64,000 nt of DNA from Dyadobacter sp. 3J3 (GCF_009801115.1 NZ_VTOL01000010.1:62001-126000); one strand, 5' to 3'; positions 1-9,527 are shown, numbered from the stretch's first letter. Translations and numbers: made by a program. The notes: generated from the sequence alone by a model not told the origin.

Positions 1-1
1 C

Positions 2-298
2 GAAATCAAATTTTACCAGGATGCAACAATTCAGGGACAAAAAGTTAAAGCAGGTACCTATGCTTTATTCGCAATTCCGGGCGAAACGGAATGGACGATT
101 ATCCTGAACAAGGATCTGGATTACTGGGGAGCTTACAGCTACAAAGAAGCTGACGACGTGCTAAGAGTAAAAGTGCCAGCAAAAAAGACAGCAGACAATA
201 TTGAAAATTTCACAATACAGTTTACAAAAGCAGATGCAGGTGCCGTGATGAAATTTGGATGGGAAAATACAGTGGTTGAAACGCCGATTACTTTCTAG
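2..298 (+). CDS. DUF2911 family protein, C-terminal part
   Basis: The reading frame runs in from outside the window and stops at the TAG at 296-298. The visible 98 residues contain the GTYALFAIPGETEWTIILN segment typical of the C-terminal half of DUF2911 proteins, secreted beta-rich proteins common in Bacteroidota whose function is unknown. A second, complete DUF2911 gene lies at 36345-36884 and shows the same pattern (GKYSLYAQPGESEWTFFF). The start and signal peptide lie outside the window. It is followed at once by a strong bidirectional terminator. Confidence 0.8.
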   Translation, partial: EIKFYQDATIQGQKVKAGTYALFAIPGETEWTIILNKDLDYWGAYSYKEADDVLRVKVPAKKTADNIENFTIQFTKADAGAVMKFGWENTVVETPITF

Positions 299-308
299 TT
301 TTACAAAA

Positions 309-354
309 TAAAAGGCTGTATCAGATAAAAATTTGATACAGCCTTTTATTTTTT
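309..354. terminator. Bidirectional rho-independent terminator
   Basis: A perfect 13-bp stem (311-323 AAAGGCTGTATCA paired with 334-346) is flanked by an A-rich 5' side and a T-rich 3' side, so it can end both the DUF2911 gene on the + strand and the GH32 gene that converges on it from the - strand. Confidence 0.85.
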
Positions 355-364
355 GTATGAAAAA

Positions 365-1942
365 TTACTCCATAGAAGACTTCATCTCCCAGATATTCAG
401 GTCTCTGAAAGTCGTTGCTACTTCGGTTGAAAACAATTCGTAACTGACTTTTTCAGAAAGCGGAAAAACAAGATCCGTCATCACCTGATCGCCTCCATTT
501 GCAAAAACTTCAATATTATTTCTGTCAACCAGAATTCGGATGTAAATATCATCATTAGTATCTGGCAGCGGTACAGATTCAATGCTTGGAAATTTTGGGC
601 TAAAATCCACATTTCCGCTTTTTGTCCGGTCAATTTTCAGTGTATTATCAATTTTATTGTAGTAAACCAGCGTCTGGTTTTCCCCGTGTTTCAACAGTTT
701 AATCCCCGCTTGTTCAGCTGAACTTCTTTTGATTACAAACTCGATATCCAGCTTACTGCCAGAAATAGAATTCAAAAGTTTACTACCCGTCACGGCTACT
801 GAATTTTGTGTTGCCAGAAGCTGTCCGCGATAGGATGTCACTTCTTTTGTTGGAAACGATTTTATCCGGTATTCGCTGTTTTCATTTTTATAAATTGAAA
901 GCTCTCTTGGTACCGACATCTGTCCTCTAACACCTTTTGACGGTGTAACCGCTGCATATTCCCAGCTATTTTGCCATCCGATCATTATTTTTCGTTTGTC
1001 ACTATCTGGCAGATTGTTGAAAATAATTCCAGCGTAAAAATCTTTTCCATAATCCAGATACAACGGATACTTCAAGGCATCGGGAGTAAACGTTTTTCCA
1101 TCAAAGTTTCCGATAAAATATTGCATCCCGAGATTTCCATTTTGCTGCGGATGTCCACCTGAAACTGTAATGACCCATTTTGTAACGCCCGGTTCATTTT
1201 CAACCGGTAATTCAAAAAGATCAGGACATTCCCAGATTTTACTTTTATCTCCAAATTTGTCCCCGAATTCGCTCAACAAACTCCACGATTTTAGATCCTG
1301 TGAAGCATAAAGCTGCACTTTGAAATCCAGCGGTTTCGCAACAATCATAATCCATTGTTTGGATTGTTCCTGCCAGAAAACTTTTGGGTCGCGAAAATCT
1401 TTCGTGTGTAAATCCAGCAATGGGTTTTTATCATAACGGGTAAATTGTATTCCGTCAAGACTATACGCCATGCTTTGGTTTTGAGAAATTCCCGTACCGC
1501 TACTGTCAATATGCGCCGTATAAATGGCTACCAGAGGAATTTCTCCATCCTTTTTACCCAAACCGGATGTGTTGTTTTTATCAACAACGGCAGTGCCGCT
1601 AAAAAACATAGTACTCGTTCCGTTTCCGTTGGGATAATCCTGCAAAGCAACCGGCTGATGTTCCCATTTCATCATATCCTTACTTGTTGCGTGCCCCCAC
1701 GACATGTGGCCCCAGGTATCTCCTTCCGGGTTATATTGGTAGAAAATGTGATATAAATCATTGTAAAAAACCAGTCCGTTGGGATCATTTGTCCAGTTTT
1801 GAGGTGGTGTAAAATGAAATGCAGGCCGGTAATTCATTGTCTTGGTGGAATCCAATGACTGTGCATTCACCAAAGTAATAGTATGTAACTGACTTATAAT
1901 AAAGGAAATTGTAATAGTTCGAATGGTTTTGAGCATCCTCAT
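365..1942 (-). CDS. Secreted GH32 exo-fructanase (levanase/inulinase-like)
   Basis: A glycoside hydrolase family 32 enzyme expected to release fructose from the non-reducing ends of levan, inulin or sucrose outside the cytoplasm. All three catalytic motifs of the five-bladed propeller are visible: WTNDPNG with nucleophile Asp53, FRDP with stabilising Asp185, and WECPDLF with acid/base Glu238 (numbered from the ATG at 1942). The beta-sandwich C-domain follows from about residue 370. The open frame extends to a TTG at 2029, but the ATG at 1942 gives 525 residues and a signal peptide ending near LVNA-Q, so I prefer it. No fructokinase or SusC/D pair is adjacent, so levan versus inulin specificity cannot be judged. 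Confidence 0.9.
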   Translation of the reverse strand: MRMLKTIRTITISFIISQLHTITLVNAQSLDSTKTMNYRPAFHFTPPQNWTNDPNGLVFYNDLYHIFYQYNPEGDTWGHMSWGHATSKDMMKWEHQPVALQDYPNGNGTSTMFFSGTAVVDKNNTSGLGKKDGEIPLVAIYTAHIDSSGTGISQNQSMAYSLDGIQFTRYDKNPLLDLHTKDFRDPKVFWQEQSKQWIMIVAKPLDFKVQLYASQDLKSWSLLSEFGDKFGDKSKIWECPDLFELPVENEPGVTKWVITVSGGHPQQNGNLGMQYFIGNFDGKTFTPDALKYPLYLDYGKDFYAGIIFNNLPDSDKRKIMIGWQNSWEYAAVTPSKGVRGQMSVPRELSIYKNENSEYRIKSFPTKEVTSYRGQLLATQNSVAVTGSKLLNSISGSKLDIEFVIKRSSAEQAGIKLLKHGENQTLVYYNKIDNTLKIDRTKSGNVDFSPKFPSIESVPLPDTNDDIYIRILVDRNNIEVFANGGDQVMTDLVFPLSEKVSYELFSTEVATTFRDLNIWEMKSSME

Positions 1943-2154
1943 AGGTTTAAATGTATTAAGCAGGGTCGATTTCTCTGTTAGTTTAAGCAATTTTTCTTTA
2001 TTTCTAATATACTTAAATAACAGTGCCAAATGGAAGAATTTAAATAATAAGTTAAATCGGGTTCATTTTGATCTAAACCTGCCAAAATACGGTATATAAG
2101 ACCAACAGATTAGTTAAAAGCTGTTTAAAGATATATTAAACACAGAATCTAATA

Positions 2155-2850
2155 ATGTACAAATTAATTCTTTCTTCATTTCTTTTTTGCATTGCCTGTA
2201 TAAATGAACCCGAAGTCTCCGTAGTTCATTCAGGAAATAGCACTGAAACAACAGGCGGCCTTCGGTATCTGGCTCTTGGAGATTCTTACACCATTGGGCA
2301 AAGTGTGCCGGAAACAGATCGTTGGCCGGTGCTTTTGACAAAAAGCCTGAAAGAAAACAGAACTCCTGTGGCCACAACTGATATTCTGGCAAAAACCGGT
2401 TGGACGACAGCCAATTTATTAAGTGCCGTTTATGGCTATAAACCGACTGAAAATTATGATCTGGTTTCCTTGCTAATTGGCGTTAATAATCAGTTTCAGG
2501 GACTGAGCATTGATCAGTTCCGGATTGATTTTTATGAATTGCTTTTACAAAGCATAATCTATGCGGGCGGGCACAATAATCGTGTTTTCGTTTTATCAAT
2601 TCCTGATTGGGGCTCCACATTACTTGGCTCAGGAAGCCGTGAAGAAATCGGAAAAAGTATTGATAAATTCAATCTTGTTGTAAAAGAAGAATGCGCCAAA
2701 GAGAAAATATTGTTTATTGATATTACGCCAATTTCCCGAAAGGCGCTAAATGATCCTACAATGGTCGCGAATGATAATTTACATTATTCTGCCAAAATGC
2801 ACCAATTGTGGGTAGATGAAGCTTTAACAAAAGTTAAATCTTTATTGTAA
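2155..2850 (+). CDS. SGNH/GDSL-family hydrolase, probable lipoprotein
   Basis: A 231-residue esterase/lipase-type hydrolase. The SGNH blocks are present: block I GDSYT with the nucleophilic serine near residue 44, block III IGVNNQ, and the C-terminal block V pattern NDNLHYS supplying the Asp/His pair. The N-terminus is a short hydrophobic signal ending in CIAC, a weak lipobox, so membrane anchoring in the periplasm is likely but not certain. Substrate is unknown; relatives include acyl esterases acting on lipids or acetylated sugars. It is transcribed divergently from the GH32 gene, with about 210 bp between the starts. Confidence 0.8.
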   Translation: MYKLILSSFLFCIACINEPEVSVVHSGNSTETTGGLRYLALGDSYTIGQSVPETDRWPVLLTKSLKENRTPVATTDILAKTGWTTANLLSAVYGYKPTENYDLVSLLIGVNNQFQGLSIDQFRIDFYELLLQSIIYAGGHNNRVFVLSIPDWGSTLLGSGSREEIGKSIDKFNLVVKEECAKEKILFIDITPISRKALNDPTMVANDNLHYSAKMHQLWVDEALTKVKSLL

Positions 2851-2954
2851 TTTTTTCAAAAATCATTCTCTCGACGCTCGTGCATTTCAATAAAATAAAC
2901 AAAATATTGCTGCCCTAAGTTAAGATCAGATTGCTAAATCGTGAAGTATTGAAA

Positions 2955-3006
2955 AAAACACCTTCGTAAATGCAATAAGCATTTAACTTTGAGGTGTTTT
3001 AAAAAA
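2955..3006 (+). terminator. Nested hairpin, probable terminator
   Basis: A 9-bp outer stem (2955-2963 AAAACACCT with 2992-3000 AGGTGTTTT) encloses a 6-bp inner stem (2968-2973 AAATGC with 2979-2984 GCATTT). There are A runs on both sides but only four T residues after the stem on the + strand. It lies about 105 bp after the SGNH gene and ends 28 bp before the XRE regulator start, so it could end the first transcript or form a leader structure of the second. Confidence 0.5.
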
Positions 3007-3027
3007 CGTTATAGCGATTAGATTACT

Positions 3028-3597
3028 ATGGAAGGTGCATTTTTGTTGGAAGTAAGCCGTAGAATTAAGGAAAAAAGAATTGATAAAAAACTTACATTAC
3101 AGGAACTGGCGGATAAATCCAACGTCAGCAAAGGTTTGATTTCTCAAATTGAAAATGGCCGCAGCATCCCCTCCCTGCCGGTAATGTTCAGTATCATTCA
3201 ATCGCTGGAAATGGAAGTGGGTGATTTTTTTAAAGATCTGAATTTTGTAGAACCAACGGTGATCATTCAGAAAAAAGATCATTACGAAACTTTTGAAAAG
3301 GAGAATACCAAAGGATTCAGTTACCAGCGGATTTTTACAAAAAGTCTTCAGGCCACAACGATAGATTTTGTTTTGCTGGAATTATCGCCAAACTCGCATC
3401 GGGAAGAAGTTTATACAGAAGCTTTCGAATTCAAATATATTTTAAGCGGAAAAGTTGATTACCTCATCAATGGCGATGTTTACAGCCTCGAAGCGGGAGA
3501 TTCACTTTTCTTTGACGGGAGATTACCCCACGTGCCAAAAAACAAACACTCGGAAAGTTGTCTGATGCTGATTGTCTATTTCTTTAATCAGAAATAA
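3028..3597 (+). CDS. XRE-family regulator with C-terminal cupin
   Basis: A 189-residue transcription factor. Residues about 8-65 form a helix-turn-helix of the XRE type (LTLQELADKSNVSKGLISQIENG). Residues about 110-185 form a cupin_2 barrel (KYILSGKVDYLINGDVYSL, then EAGDSLFFDGRLPH). This layout is that of regulators which sense a small metabolite through the cupin, such as those near amino-acid or polyamine genes. No obvious target operon is next to it, since both neighbours are separately terminated. The effector is unknown. Confidence 0.85.
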   Translation: MEGAFLLEVSRRIKEKRIDKKLTLQELADKSNVSKGLISQIENGRSIPSLPVMFSIIQSLEMEVGDFFKDLNFVEPTVIIQKKDHYETFEKENTKGFSYQRIFTKSLQATTIDFVLLELSPNSHREEVYTEAFEFKYILSGKVDYLINGDVYSLEAGDSLFFDGRLPHVPKNKHSESCLMLIVYFFNQK

Positions 3598-3631
3598 GGG
3601 ATACCTGGAAAAATCAATAATTATCAGTTTG

Positions 3632-3756
3632 TTTCTTACCGGTAGGACGAAAAAAAACCGTCCGACCGGAGTCCAGGCCCAAAATCATGAATTACAAAAA
3701 ACTTTGGAACGGGCCACTCGTCGGACGGCTTTTTCCGCCGTCCGACGGGTAAGAAA
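3632..3756. repeat. REPIN/MITE-like palindromic element
   Basis: About 125 bp built as two inverted arms. The outer ends are inverted repeats (3632-3649 TTTCTTACCGGTAGGACG against the complement of 3739-3756), matching at 16 of 18 positions. Each arm folds on itself: 3639-3649 pairs with 3659-3669 (one mismatch), and 3719-3729 CGTCGGACGGC pairs perfectly with 3737-3747. Inner GAGT...GGCCC and GGGCC.ACTC blocks extend the arm symmetry. It lies between two convergent genes and has no coding capacity that I trust. Confidence 0.7.
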
Positions 3757-3795
3757 AGCACGAAGCCAGCACAATAAAACAGACACCTCGAAACT

Positions 3796-4704
3796 TCAAT
3801 TTTCCGGATCACTCACTAAAAACTCCAGCAACCCCGGACGAACCTGAATATTTACCTCAACAGGTTTATCAATCTTAATCGTTTGATCATCCGCGTGAAG
3901 ATCCTTTCCATCCCAAAAAACCTGAACATTTTTTGCTTTCAAGGTCGTGAAAGAATAATGATCTTCCTTTCCATTAATAAGATTCAGAAGATATTCTTCA
4001 AACTTTTTGTGATGATTTTCCGGAATTAAAACGACTTCAAATTCTCCGTCTCCCGGGTCAGATTGTGGGGACAATTCCAGATTTGGACCCATAGAACGCG
4101 TATTCATGATTTCCACCATGATATACTTTCCGGTATGATCCTCACCATCGGCGATAATCTTACAAGTACGCGGTCTATACGAAAGAACAACATCATACAA
4201 AACAGCCCTTGCCATTTTAATTTTATCCTCCCGGCTTTCCTGTTCGTCTTCCTCCATCTTATCCATTACTTTCATAAGTTTTGGAAAAATTCCAAAACCG
4301 AAAGCTTCCAGAAAAAACATATTATCCGGCAACCCTCCTATTTTCCCAACATCGAATTTCTTGATGATGGATTTGTGCCAGGTAGGAATTATTTCATCCA
4401 CTGTCCCTGAAATGTTGAGAGTGCCAGCTACATTATTGGCAGTGCCGTGAGGAAGCAGGGCAAGGGGAAATTGTTTATCGAGTACTTTTCTTTTCAATAA
4501 CGCTTTCGCCGTCCTACGCACGGTCCCATCTCCTCCGGCTATTACAATAAAATCTATTTCGTCTTCAAATTTGTCCCAATTCTCCTTTTTAACAGAAGAA
4601 TATGTACAGTCAAAACCAGCTTTTCCAATCAGTTCCATCAACTCATTTTTCGAAAAATCCTTCTCTCCTGCACCCGGGTTATGTAAAAGGTGAGCTCTTT
4701 TCAT
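3796..4704 (-). CDS. Diacylglycerol/lipid kinase family protein (YegS-like)
   Basis: A 302-residue member of the DAGK catalytic family, expected to phosphorylate a lipid such as diacylglycerol with ATP at the inner membrane. The N-terminal NPGAGEKD and the nucleotide-binding GGDGTVRR motif (residues about 57-64) are clear, followed by LPHGTANN, the usual second glycine-rich motif. The C-terminal half matches the beta-sandwich of YegS/DgkB proteins. Length is typical. The ATG at 4702-4704 is followed directly by a good MKRAHLLHNPGAG start. It is divergent from surE, with 83 bp between the starts. Confidence 0.85.
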   Translation of the reverse strand: MKRAHLLHNPGAGEKDFSKNELMELIGKAGFDCTYSSVKKENWDKFEDEIDFIVIAGGDGTVRRTAKALLKRKVLDKQFPLALLPHGTANNVAGTLNISGTVDEIIPTWHKSIIKKFDVGKIGGLPDNMFFLEAFGFGIFPKLMKVMDKMEEDEQESREDKIKMARAVLYDVVLSYRPRTCKIIADGEDHTGKYIMVEIMNTRSMGPNLELSPQSDPGDGEFEVVLIPENHHKKFEEYLLNLINGKEDHYSFTTLKAKNVQVFWDGKDLHADDQTIKIDKPVEVNIQVRPGLLEFLVSDPEN

Positions 4705-4787
4705 AGTATTGGTTTAAGTTGAAATTGTTCTAATAAAAATATACCAGGCACAATTTTATTACCACTTTTGAAAAAAATTAAACGCTT

Positions 4788-5525
4788 ATGAGAATCCTTG
4801 TAACAAATGACGACGGAATTTATAGTCCCGGAATTGCAGCACTTGCCAAGATAGCATCCCGTTTTGGAGAGGTCAGAATTGTAGCTCCGGATGTGGAACA
4901 ATCCTCTATGGGTCATGCTATTACGGCTTCAAGACCTTTGTCATACAAAAAATCACCAATCGTTTTTGAAGGTATAGATGCTTACCGGGTAAATGGTACA
5001 CCGGCCGATTGCGTGGCATTGGGCCAGCATCTTTGGGAGAAAACAGACGTTGTCCTGTCCGGCATCAATATGGGACCAAACCTGGGCAATGCCATGTGGC
5101 ATTCGGGTACACTTGCGGCTGCGAAACAAGCTGTTTTGTTTGGTATGAAAGGAATTGCTTTGAGCACTCCGGCTGGAGAAGACGGCCCCGATTTTGAACT
5201 TCTGGATCCTTTTGTGGAAAAAGCACTAAAAATCCTGCTTGAAAATCCTGACCTGAATCTGATTAACGTCAACTTCCCCAAAAACCCGAAAGGTGTAAGA
5301 TGGACCCGCCAATCGGTTCGATTATATGATAACAAGATTGTTCCGGCGCTTGACCCGATGGGAAGAAAAAGCTACTGGTTCACCGTAATTCCACTGGAAG
5401 CAGCCGAAGAAGGATCTGACAGGTGGGCGATTGAAAATGATTTTGTTTCCATTACGCCTTTGCGTCTTGATCTTACAAACGAGGCTGAATTGGTAAAAGC
5501 ACAACTGAAATATCCGATTTCCTAA
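4788..5525 (+). CDS. surE: 5'/3'-nucleotidase SurE
   Basis: A 245-residue metal-dependent phosphatase that dephosphorylates nucleoside 5'- and 3'-monophosphates and helps stationary-phase survival. The N-terminal TNDDG metal site (Asp8-Asp9), the VNGTPADCV loop and the SGINMGPNLG motif with its metal-binding Asn are all present. Length matches the family. It stands alone, with its own terminator. Confidence 0.95.
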   Translation: MRILVTNDDGIYSPGIAALAKIASRFGEVRIVAPDVEQSSMGHAITASRPLSYKKSPIVFEGIDAYRVNGTPADCVALGQHLWEKTDVVLSGINMGPNLGNAMWHSGTLAAAKQAVLFGMKGIALSTPAGEDGPDFELLDPFVEKALKILLENPDLNLINVNFPKNPKGVRWTRQSVRLYDNKIVPALDPMGRKSYWFTVIPLEAAEEGSDRWAIENDFVSITPLRLDLTNEAELVKAQLKYPIS

Positions 5526-5578
5526 AAAAATCAACTTCATAAGTAGCAGAAAGAATGAAATAAATCATCCTTTTATTC

Positions 5579-5627
5579 AAAACCTGCGCTCCCGGATTCA
5601 ACATTCGAAAGCGCAGGTTTTTTAATT
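5579..5627 (+). terminator. Rho-independent terminator after surE
   Basis: A perfect 12-bp stem (5579-5590 AAAACCTGCGCT with 5610-5621), 19-nt loop, then a run of T. It sits about 55 bp after the surE stop codon. Confidence 0.85.
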
Positions 5628-5752
5628 TCAATATTAATTCATCAAAGACTTAAACGCCATTTAAGGGGTAGAAATCACATTTCGCCGTCTTACTCCCAAG
5701 AAGATAAACATTCCAACACCCTTAAATTCCTGAAAATCCATTATTTCAAACC

Positions 5753-7054
5753 ATGGAAAAAACCAAAATTGGTAATTACCGCTGGGTAATTTGCGCGTTA
5801 CTTTTCTTTGCCACCACAATCAATTACGTTGACAGACAAATACTTGGTTATTTAAAACCTACCCTTGAAATTGAATTTAACTGGACCGAAACGGACTATG
5901 CGAATATCGTTATGATTTTCGCGGCGTGTTATGCTTTTGGCTATGTTATTTTCGGAAATTTTATTGACAAAATAGGTTCTAAACTTGGCTACGTTGTTTC
6001 AATCATCATTTGGAGTGTGGCGGCAATTGCACATGCTTTTGTAAAAAGCACCTTTGGTTTTGGAGCTGCCCGCGCGATTTTAGGTCTCGGGGAAGCTGGA
6101 AATTTTCCTGCTGCCGTAAAAGCAGTCGCCGAATGGTTCCCTAAGAAAGAACGTGCGCTGGCCACTGGAATATTTAACTCAGGCACGAGCATCGGAGCCG
6201 TCGCAGCACCTATTTTAGTTCCTTGGTTACTTGGCACTTATGGCTGGCAACAGGCCTTTATTATCACAGGGGCATTAGGTTTTATCTGGCTTATATTCTG
6301 GTGGTTATTTTACGAAATCCCATCAAAACAAAAGAGATTAGCGCTTCCGGAATATGAATTTATTCATAGCGACAATGAAGTAACTACGGAAGCAACTTCA
6401 AAGCCAATTAAATGGGCTGCGTTGCTCCGAATCAAACAAACCTGGGTATTTATTATTGGTAAATTTCTTACCGATCCGATCTGGTGGTTTTTCCTTTTCT
6501 GGCTTCCGTCCTATTTTTCAACAACATTTGCTCTCGATTTAAAAAAGCCGAGCATTCATTTGGTCGTCATTTACACGGCAACAACATTCGGGAGTATTGG
6601 TGGCGGCTATCTATCATCTTATTTGATAAAAAAAGGCTGGACACCTTTTAAAGCCAGAAAAATCTCTCTTTTGATAGCAGCAATCGTTGTTACACCGATT
6701 ATGCTTGCCCAATTTGCAACAGATATCTGGTTTGCAGTTGGCATTATCAGCATTGCAGCTGCGGCGCATCAGGCATGGAGCTCCAATATTTTTACCGTAG
6801 TATCGGATTTATTTCCTAAACGCGCTGTTAGCTCTGTTGTAGGGATGGGTGGATTTGTTGGTTCAATGGGTTCTACACTTTTCCCGCTGCTTGTTGGCTC
6901 GCTTTTGGATTACTATAAAGCTGCCGGAAATATTGGCGCAGGATATAATATCCTGTTTACAATTTGCGGCTGTACCTATTTGGTGGCCTGGACCATCATT
7001 CATTTTTTGACAAGAGAAATGAAGCCGGTAGAAGAATCATTACGGGAGCTGTAA
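5753..7054 (+). CDS. MFS permease, hexuronate/ACS-type
   Basis: A 433-residue 12-helix major facilitator of the anion:cation symporter family, closest in pattern to ExuT/GudP sugar-acid permeases (start YRWVICALLFFATTINYVDRQ, then RAILGLGEAGNFPAAVKAVAEWFP). It probably imports a hexuronate or aldonate with protons. A degraded paralogue lies at 54241-54516, where the KDPG aldolase and a dehydratase remnant also lie. It is followed 84 bp later by a haem-containing dehydrogenase gene in the same direction, and the two may be co-transcribed. The true substrate cannot be read from sequence. Confidence 0.85.
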   Translation: MEKTKIGNYRWVICALLFFATTINYVDRQILGYLKPTLEIEFNWTETDYANIVMIFAACYAFGYVIFGNFIDKIGSKLGYVVSIIIWSVAAIAHAFVKSTFGFGAARAILGLGEAGNFPAAVKAVAEWFPKKERALATGIFNSGTSIGAVAAPILVPWLLGTYGWQQAFIITGALGFIWLIFWWLFYEIPSKQKRLALPEYEFIHSDNEVTTEATSKPIKWAALLRIKQTWVFIIGKFLTDPIWWFFLFWLPSYFSTTFALDLKKPSIHLVVIYTATTFGSIGGGYLSSYLIKKGWTPFKARKISLLIAAIVVTPIMLAQFATDIWFAVGIISIAAAAHQAWSSNIFTVVSDLFPKRAVSSVVGMGGFVGSMGSTLFPLLVGSLLDYYKAAGNIGAGYNILFTICGCTYLVAWTIIHFLTREMKPVEESLREL

Positions 7055-7138
7055 TATACTAATCCCACTAAATAAACGTAATAATATCTGCCGGAAACAG
7101 AATGGTTTCGACAGTCATTCACCTGAATAAATATAAAA

Positions 7139-9460
7139 ATGAAAAAGTTTCGTTACCCCATTCTGTTGCTAACCTTAGCGGGTACTTTATTCTATTGTAA
7201 ATCGAATAAACAGGCTGGATCACAAATCGTTGCAACAAATGTCCAGGAAACTTCAAAAGAAGATCCTGCCAAAATAGATTTCAGTAAATCGCCATTTCTA
7301 ACTGCCCAGGAATCCATGAAAAAGATTCAGGTAGAAGATGGATTTGAAGTAAAACTGGTTGCCTCGGAACCTTTGATAAGCACTCCCGTCGCTTTTTCTT
7401 TTGATCAAAAAGGACGGATGTGGGTTATTGAAATGACCGGTTATATGCCAGATACCGTTGGAACCGGCGAGGATATCCCTAATGGAAAAATTGTCATTCT
7501 GGAAGATAAAAATAAAGATGGCGTCATGGACGACAGGAAAGTTTTCCTGGATTCTCTGGTTTTGCCTCGTGCTATTTGTTTGATTGACAACGGAATACTT
7601 GTAGGTGAGCCGACGAATTTGTGGTTTTTTGAGATAAAAAATGATAAACCAGTCAATAAAACACTGGTGGATCCTTTGTATACCGAAGGCGGAAACGTTG
7701 AACATCAGCCAAACGGATTGATGCGTGCGATGGATAATTGGATCTATAATGCAAAATCAAGCAAACGCTACCGCAGACAAGGAAGTAAATGGCTGATCGA
7801 ACAAACACATTTCCGTGGACAATGGGGAATTTCCCAGGATAATTATGGTCGCTTATATTACAACAACAATTCACAAAATGTATTGAGTGATTTCTTCTCT
7901 CCCGGCTTTGGTGCTAACAATAAGAACCAAAGAAACGTAGCCGGATACAACGAAAAATCTGTTGCCAATAATCATGTTTACCCGATCCGCCCTACTCCGG
8001 GTGTGAATCGTGCCTACATGAAGGGCGTAATAAACGACAGTTTGAAACTTGTTGATTTTACAGCTGCCTGTTCTCCAATGGTTTATCGCGGAAACTTGTT
8101 TGGAAAAGCATATGAATCAAATGTTTTTGTGGCAGAGCCATCCGCGAATTTGATTAAAAGAAATATTCTAAATGATAAAGGATATATCGTAAAAGGCGAG
8201 CAAGCTTACAAAGGAAAAGAATTTCTGGCAAGTACAGATGAGCGTTTTCGCCCGGTAAGTTTGTACAATGCTCCTGATGGTGCTATGTATATTGTGGATA
8301 TGTACCGCGGAATAATCCAGCACAAAACCTATTTGACTCCATATTTGAAAGGACAAATTGGAAAAAGAGATTTGACGCAGCCACTTTCAGCTGGCAGGAT
8401 ATATAAAGTTGTTCCTAAAAACAGCAATACAAAAATTACAGCACTTCCAACTGATGCCGAAAGTCTGGTTAAATTATTGGGGGATAACAACGGCTGGATT
8501 AGAGATTATGCTCAGCAAACGTTGGTTGACGGAAAGATGAGCCAGGCAATTCCTGCTTTGGAATCTGCTTCAAAACAAACAGCCAATACGTTTCTTGCCA
8601 TCCATGCACTTTGGACACTCGAAGGTTTGAGTGCTTTAAAAACGGATGAGGTTTTGGCTTTATTGAATCAGTCGTCGTGGCCCGTTCGGATGGAAGCGCT
8701 TAGCGTTTTGCCATCTGTTATAAATGGACAAACCTGTAAAACATATACCGCTGCATTAAATAAACTGGTTGATCAGAATGATACGCTATCGGCTCCTTAT
8801 GTCGCTTTTTTAACCCATAATATTAGTGAATTTGACAAAAGCGCTGCGAATGATCTGTTACTGAAAGTGGCTAAAAAATATCCATCTAACCGCTATGTAA
8901 GTGATGCCGTTATCAGCAATTTGCAGGATCATGAAGATGCATTTAAAAATGAGCTGGTTGCTTCCGTTTCTGATACTACGCTAATTATTCAAACACAATT
9001 ACGGAAGGCAATTGCACAGGCTGCCAACACCAAAGGGAACCGTGATCCACAAATGCTGCTTAAAGAATTCCCAAAAGGTGTCGCCTTGTTTACCTCAATT
9101 TGCCAGACTTGTCATGGGCCGGATGGAAATGGTGTAAAATCTCTTGGACCACCTTTAAATCAGTCTGAATGGGTAACCGGCGATAAAGGGAAACTTATTT
9201 CAATTGTCCTTTTTGGATTGACAGGACCTGTGAAAGTAAACGGACATGTGTACAAAACGCCGGAAGTGAGCGGAGATATGCCGGGAATCGGTTATGATAA
9301 AGATATGCCAAGTGAAGATGTAGCGCAGCTTCTGAGTTTCATACGGAAATCATGGAGAAATAATGGGGAGAAAATTACAACCGATGAAGTAGTCTCAACG
9401 CGTAAAAAATTAAATGCCCGTCAAAAAGCATTTACTGTGGAAGAGCTGAACGGAATGTAA
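7139..9460 (+). CDS. PVC-type dehydrogenase with HEAT repeats and cytochrome c domain
   Basis: A 773-residue exported, probably lipid-anchored protein (hydrophobic start, candidate lipobox Cys20). Residues about 55-435 form a beta-propeller of the membrane-bound dehydrogenase type seen in large planctomycete and Bacteroidota proteins (RMWVIEMTGYMPDTVGTGED, later YIVDMYRGIIQH). Residues about 440-630 look like HEAT/ARM helical repeats. A cytochrome c domain follows, with haem motif CQTCH at 655-659 and a likely axial Met in the C-terminal region. It should oxidise a sugar or polyol in the periplasm and pass electrons to the haem. Substrate is unknown; the upstream sugar-acid permease gives a hint only. 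Confidence 0.8.
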   Translation: MKKFRYPILLLTLAGTLFYCKSNKQAGSQIVATNVQETSKEDPAKIDFSKSPFLTAQESMKKIQVEDGFEVKLVASEPLISTPVAFSFDQKGRMWVIEMTGYMPDTVGTGEDIPNGKIVILEDKNKDGVMDDRKVFLDSLVLPRAICLIDNGILVGEPTNLWFFEIKNDKPVNKTLVDPLYTEGGNVEHQPNGLMRAMDNWIYNAKSSKRYRRQGSKWLIEQTHFRGQWGISQDNYGRLYYNNNSQNVLSDFFSPGFGANNKNQRNVAGYNEKSVANNHVYPIRPTPGVNRAYMKGVINDSLKLVDFTAACSPMVYRGNLFGKAYESNVFVAEPSANLIKRNILNDKGYIVKGEQAYKGKEFLASTDERFRPVSLYNAPDGAMYIVDMYRGIIQHKTYLTPYLKGQIGKRDLTQPLSAGRIYKVVPKNSNTKITALPTDAESLVKLLGDNNGWIRDYAQQTLVDGKMSQAIPALESASKQTANTFLAIHALWTLEGLSALKTDEVLALLNQSSWPVRMEALSVLPSVINGQTCKTYTAALNKLVDQNDTLSAPYVAFLTHNISEFDKSAANDLLLKVAKKYPSNRYVSDAVISNLQDHEDAFKNELVASVSDTTLIIQTQLRKAIAQAANTKGNRDPQMLLKEFPKGVALFTSICQTCHGPDGNGVKSLGPPLNQSEWVTGDKGKLISIVLFGLTGPVKVNGHVYKTPEVSGDMPGIGYDKDMPSEDVAQLLSFIRKSWRNNGEKITTDEVVSTRKKLNARQKAFTVEELNGM

Positions 9461-9480
9461 ATTTCAATTATTTTATTAAT

Positions 9481-9520
9481 AAAAATGCCTGAGCCGATTT
9501 CCGGGTCAGGCATTTTTATT
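9481..9520. terminator. Bidirectional terminator between convergent genes
   Basis: A perfect 12-bp stem (9481-9492 AAAAATGCCTGA with 9506-9517), with A and T tracts on the two sides. It serves the dehydrogenase gene on + and the methyltransferase gene on -. Confidence 0.85.
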
Positions 9521-9527
9521 ATGATTT

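Noticed and set aside
1943..2029. N-terminal extension of the GH32 gene to a TTG
   Set aside because: The ATG at 1942 gives a normal signal peptide; the extension puts 29 non-typical residues before it.
3572..3847. 91-codon + strand frame between the XRE-cupin gene and the lipid kinase
   Set aside because: It runs through the palindromic repeat element and overlaps two better genes; its composition is not protein-like.
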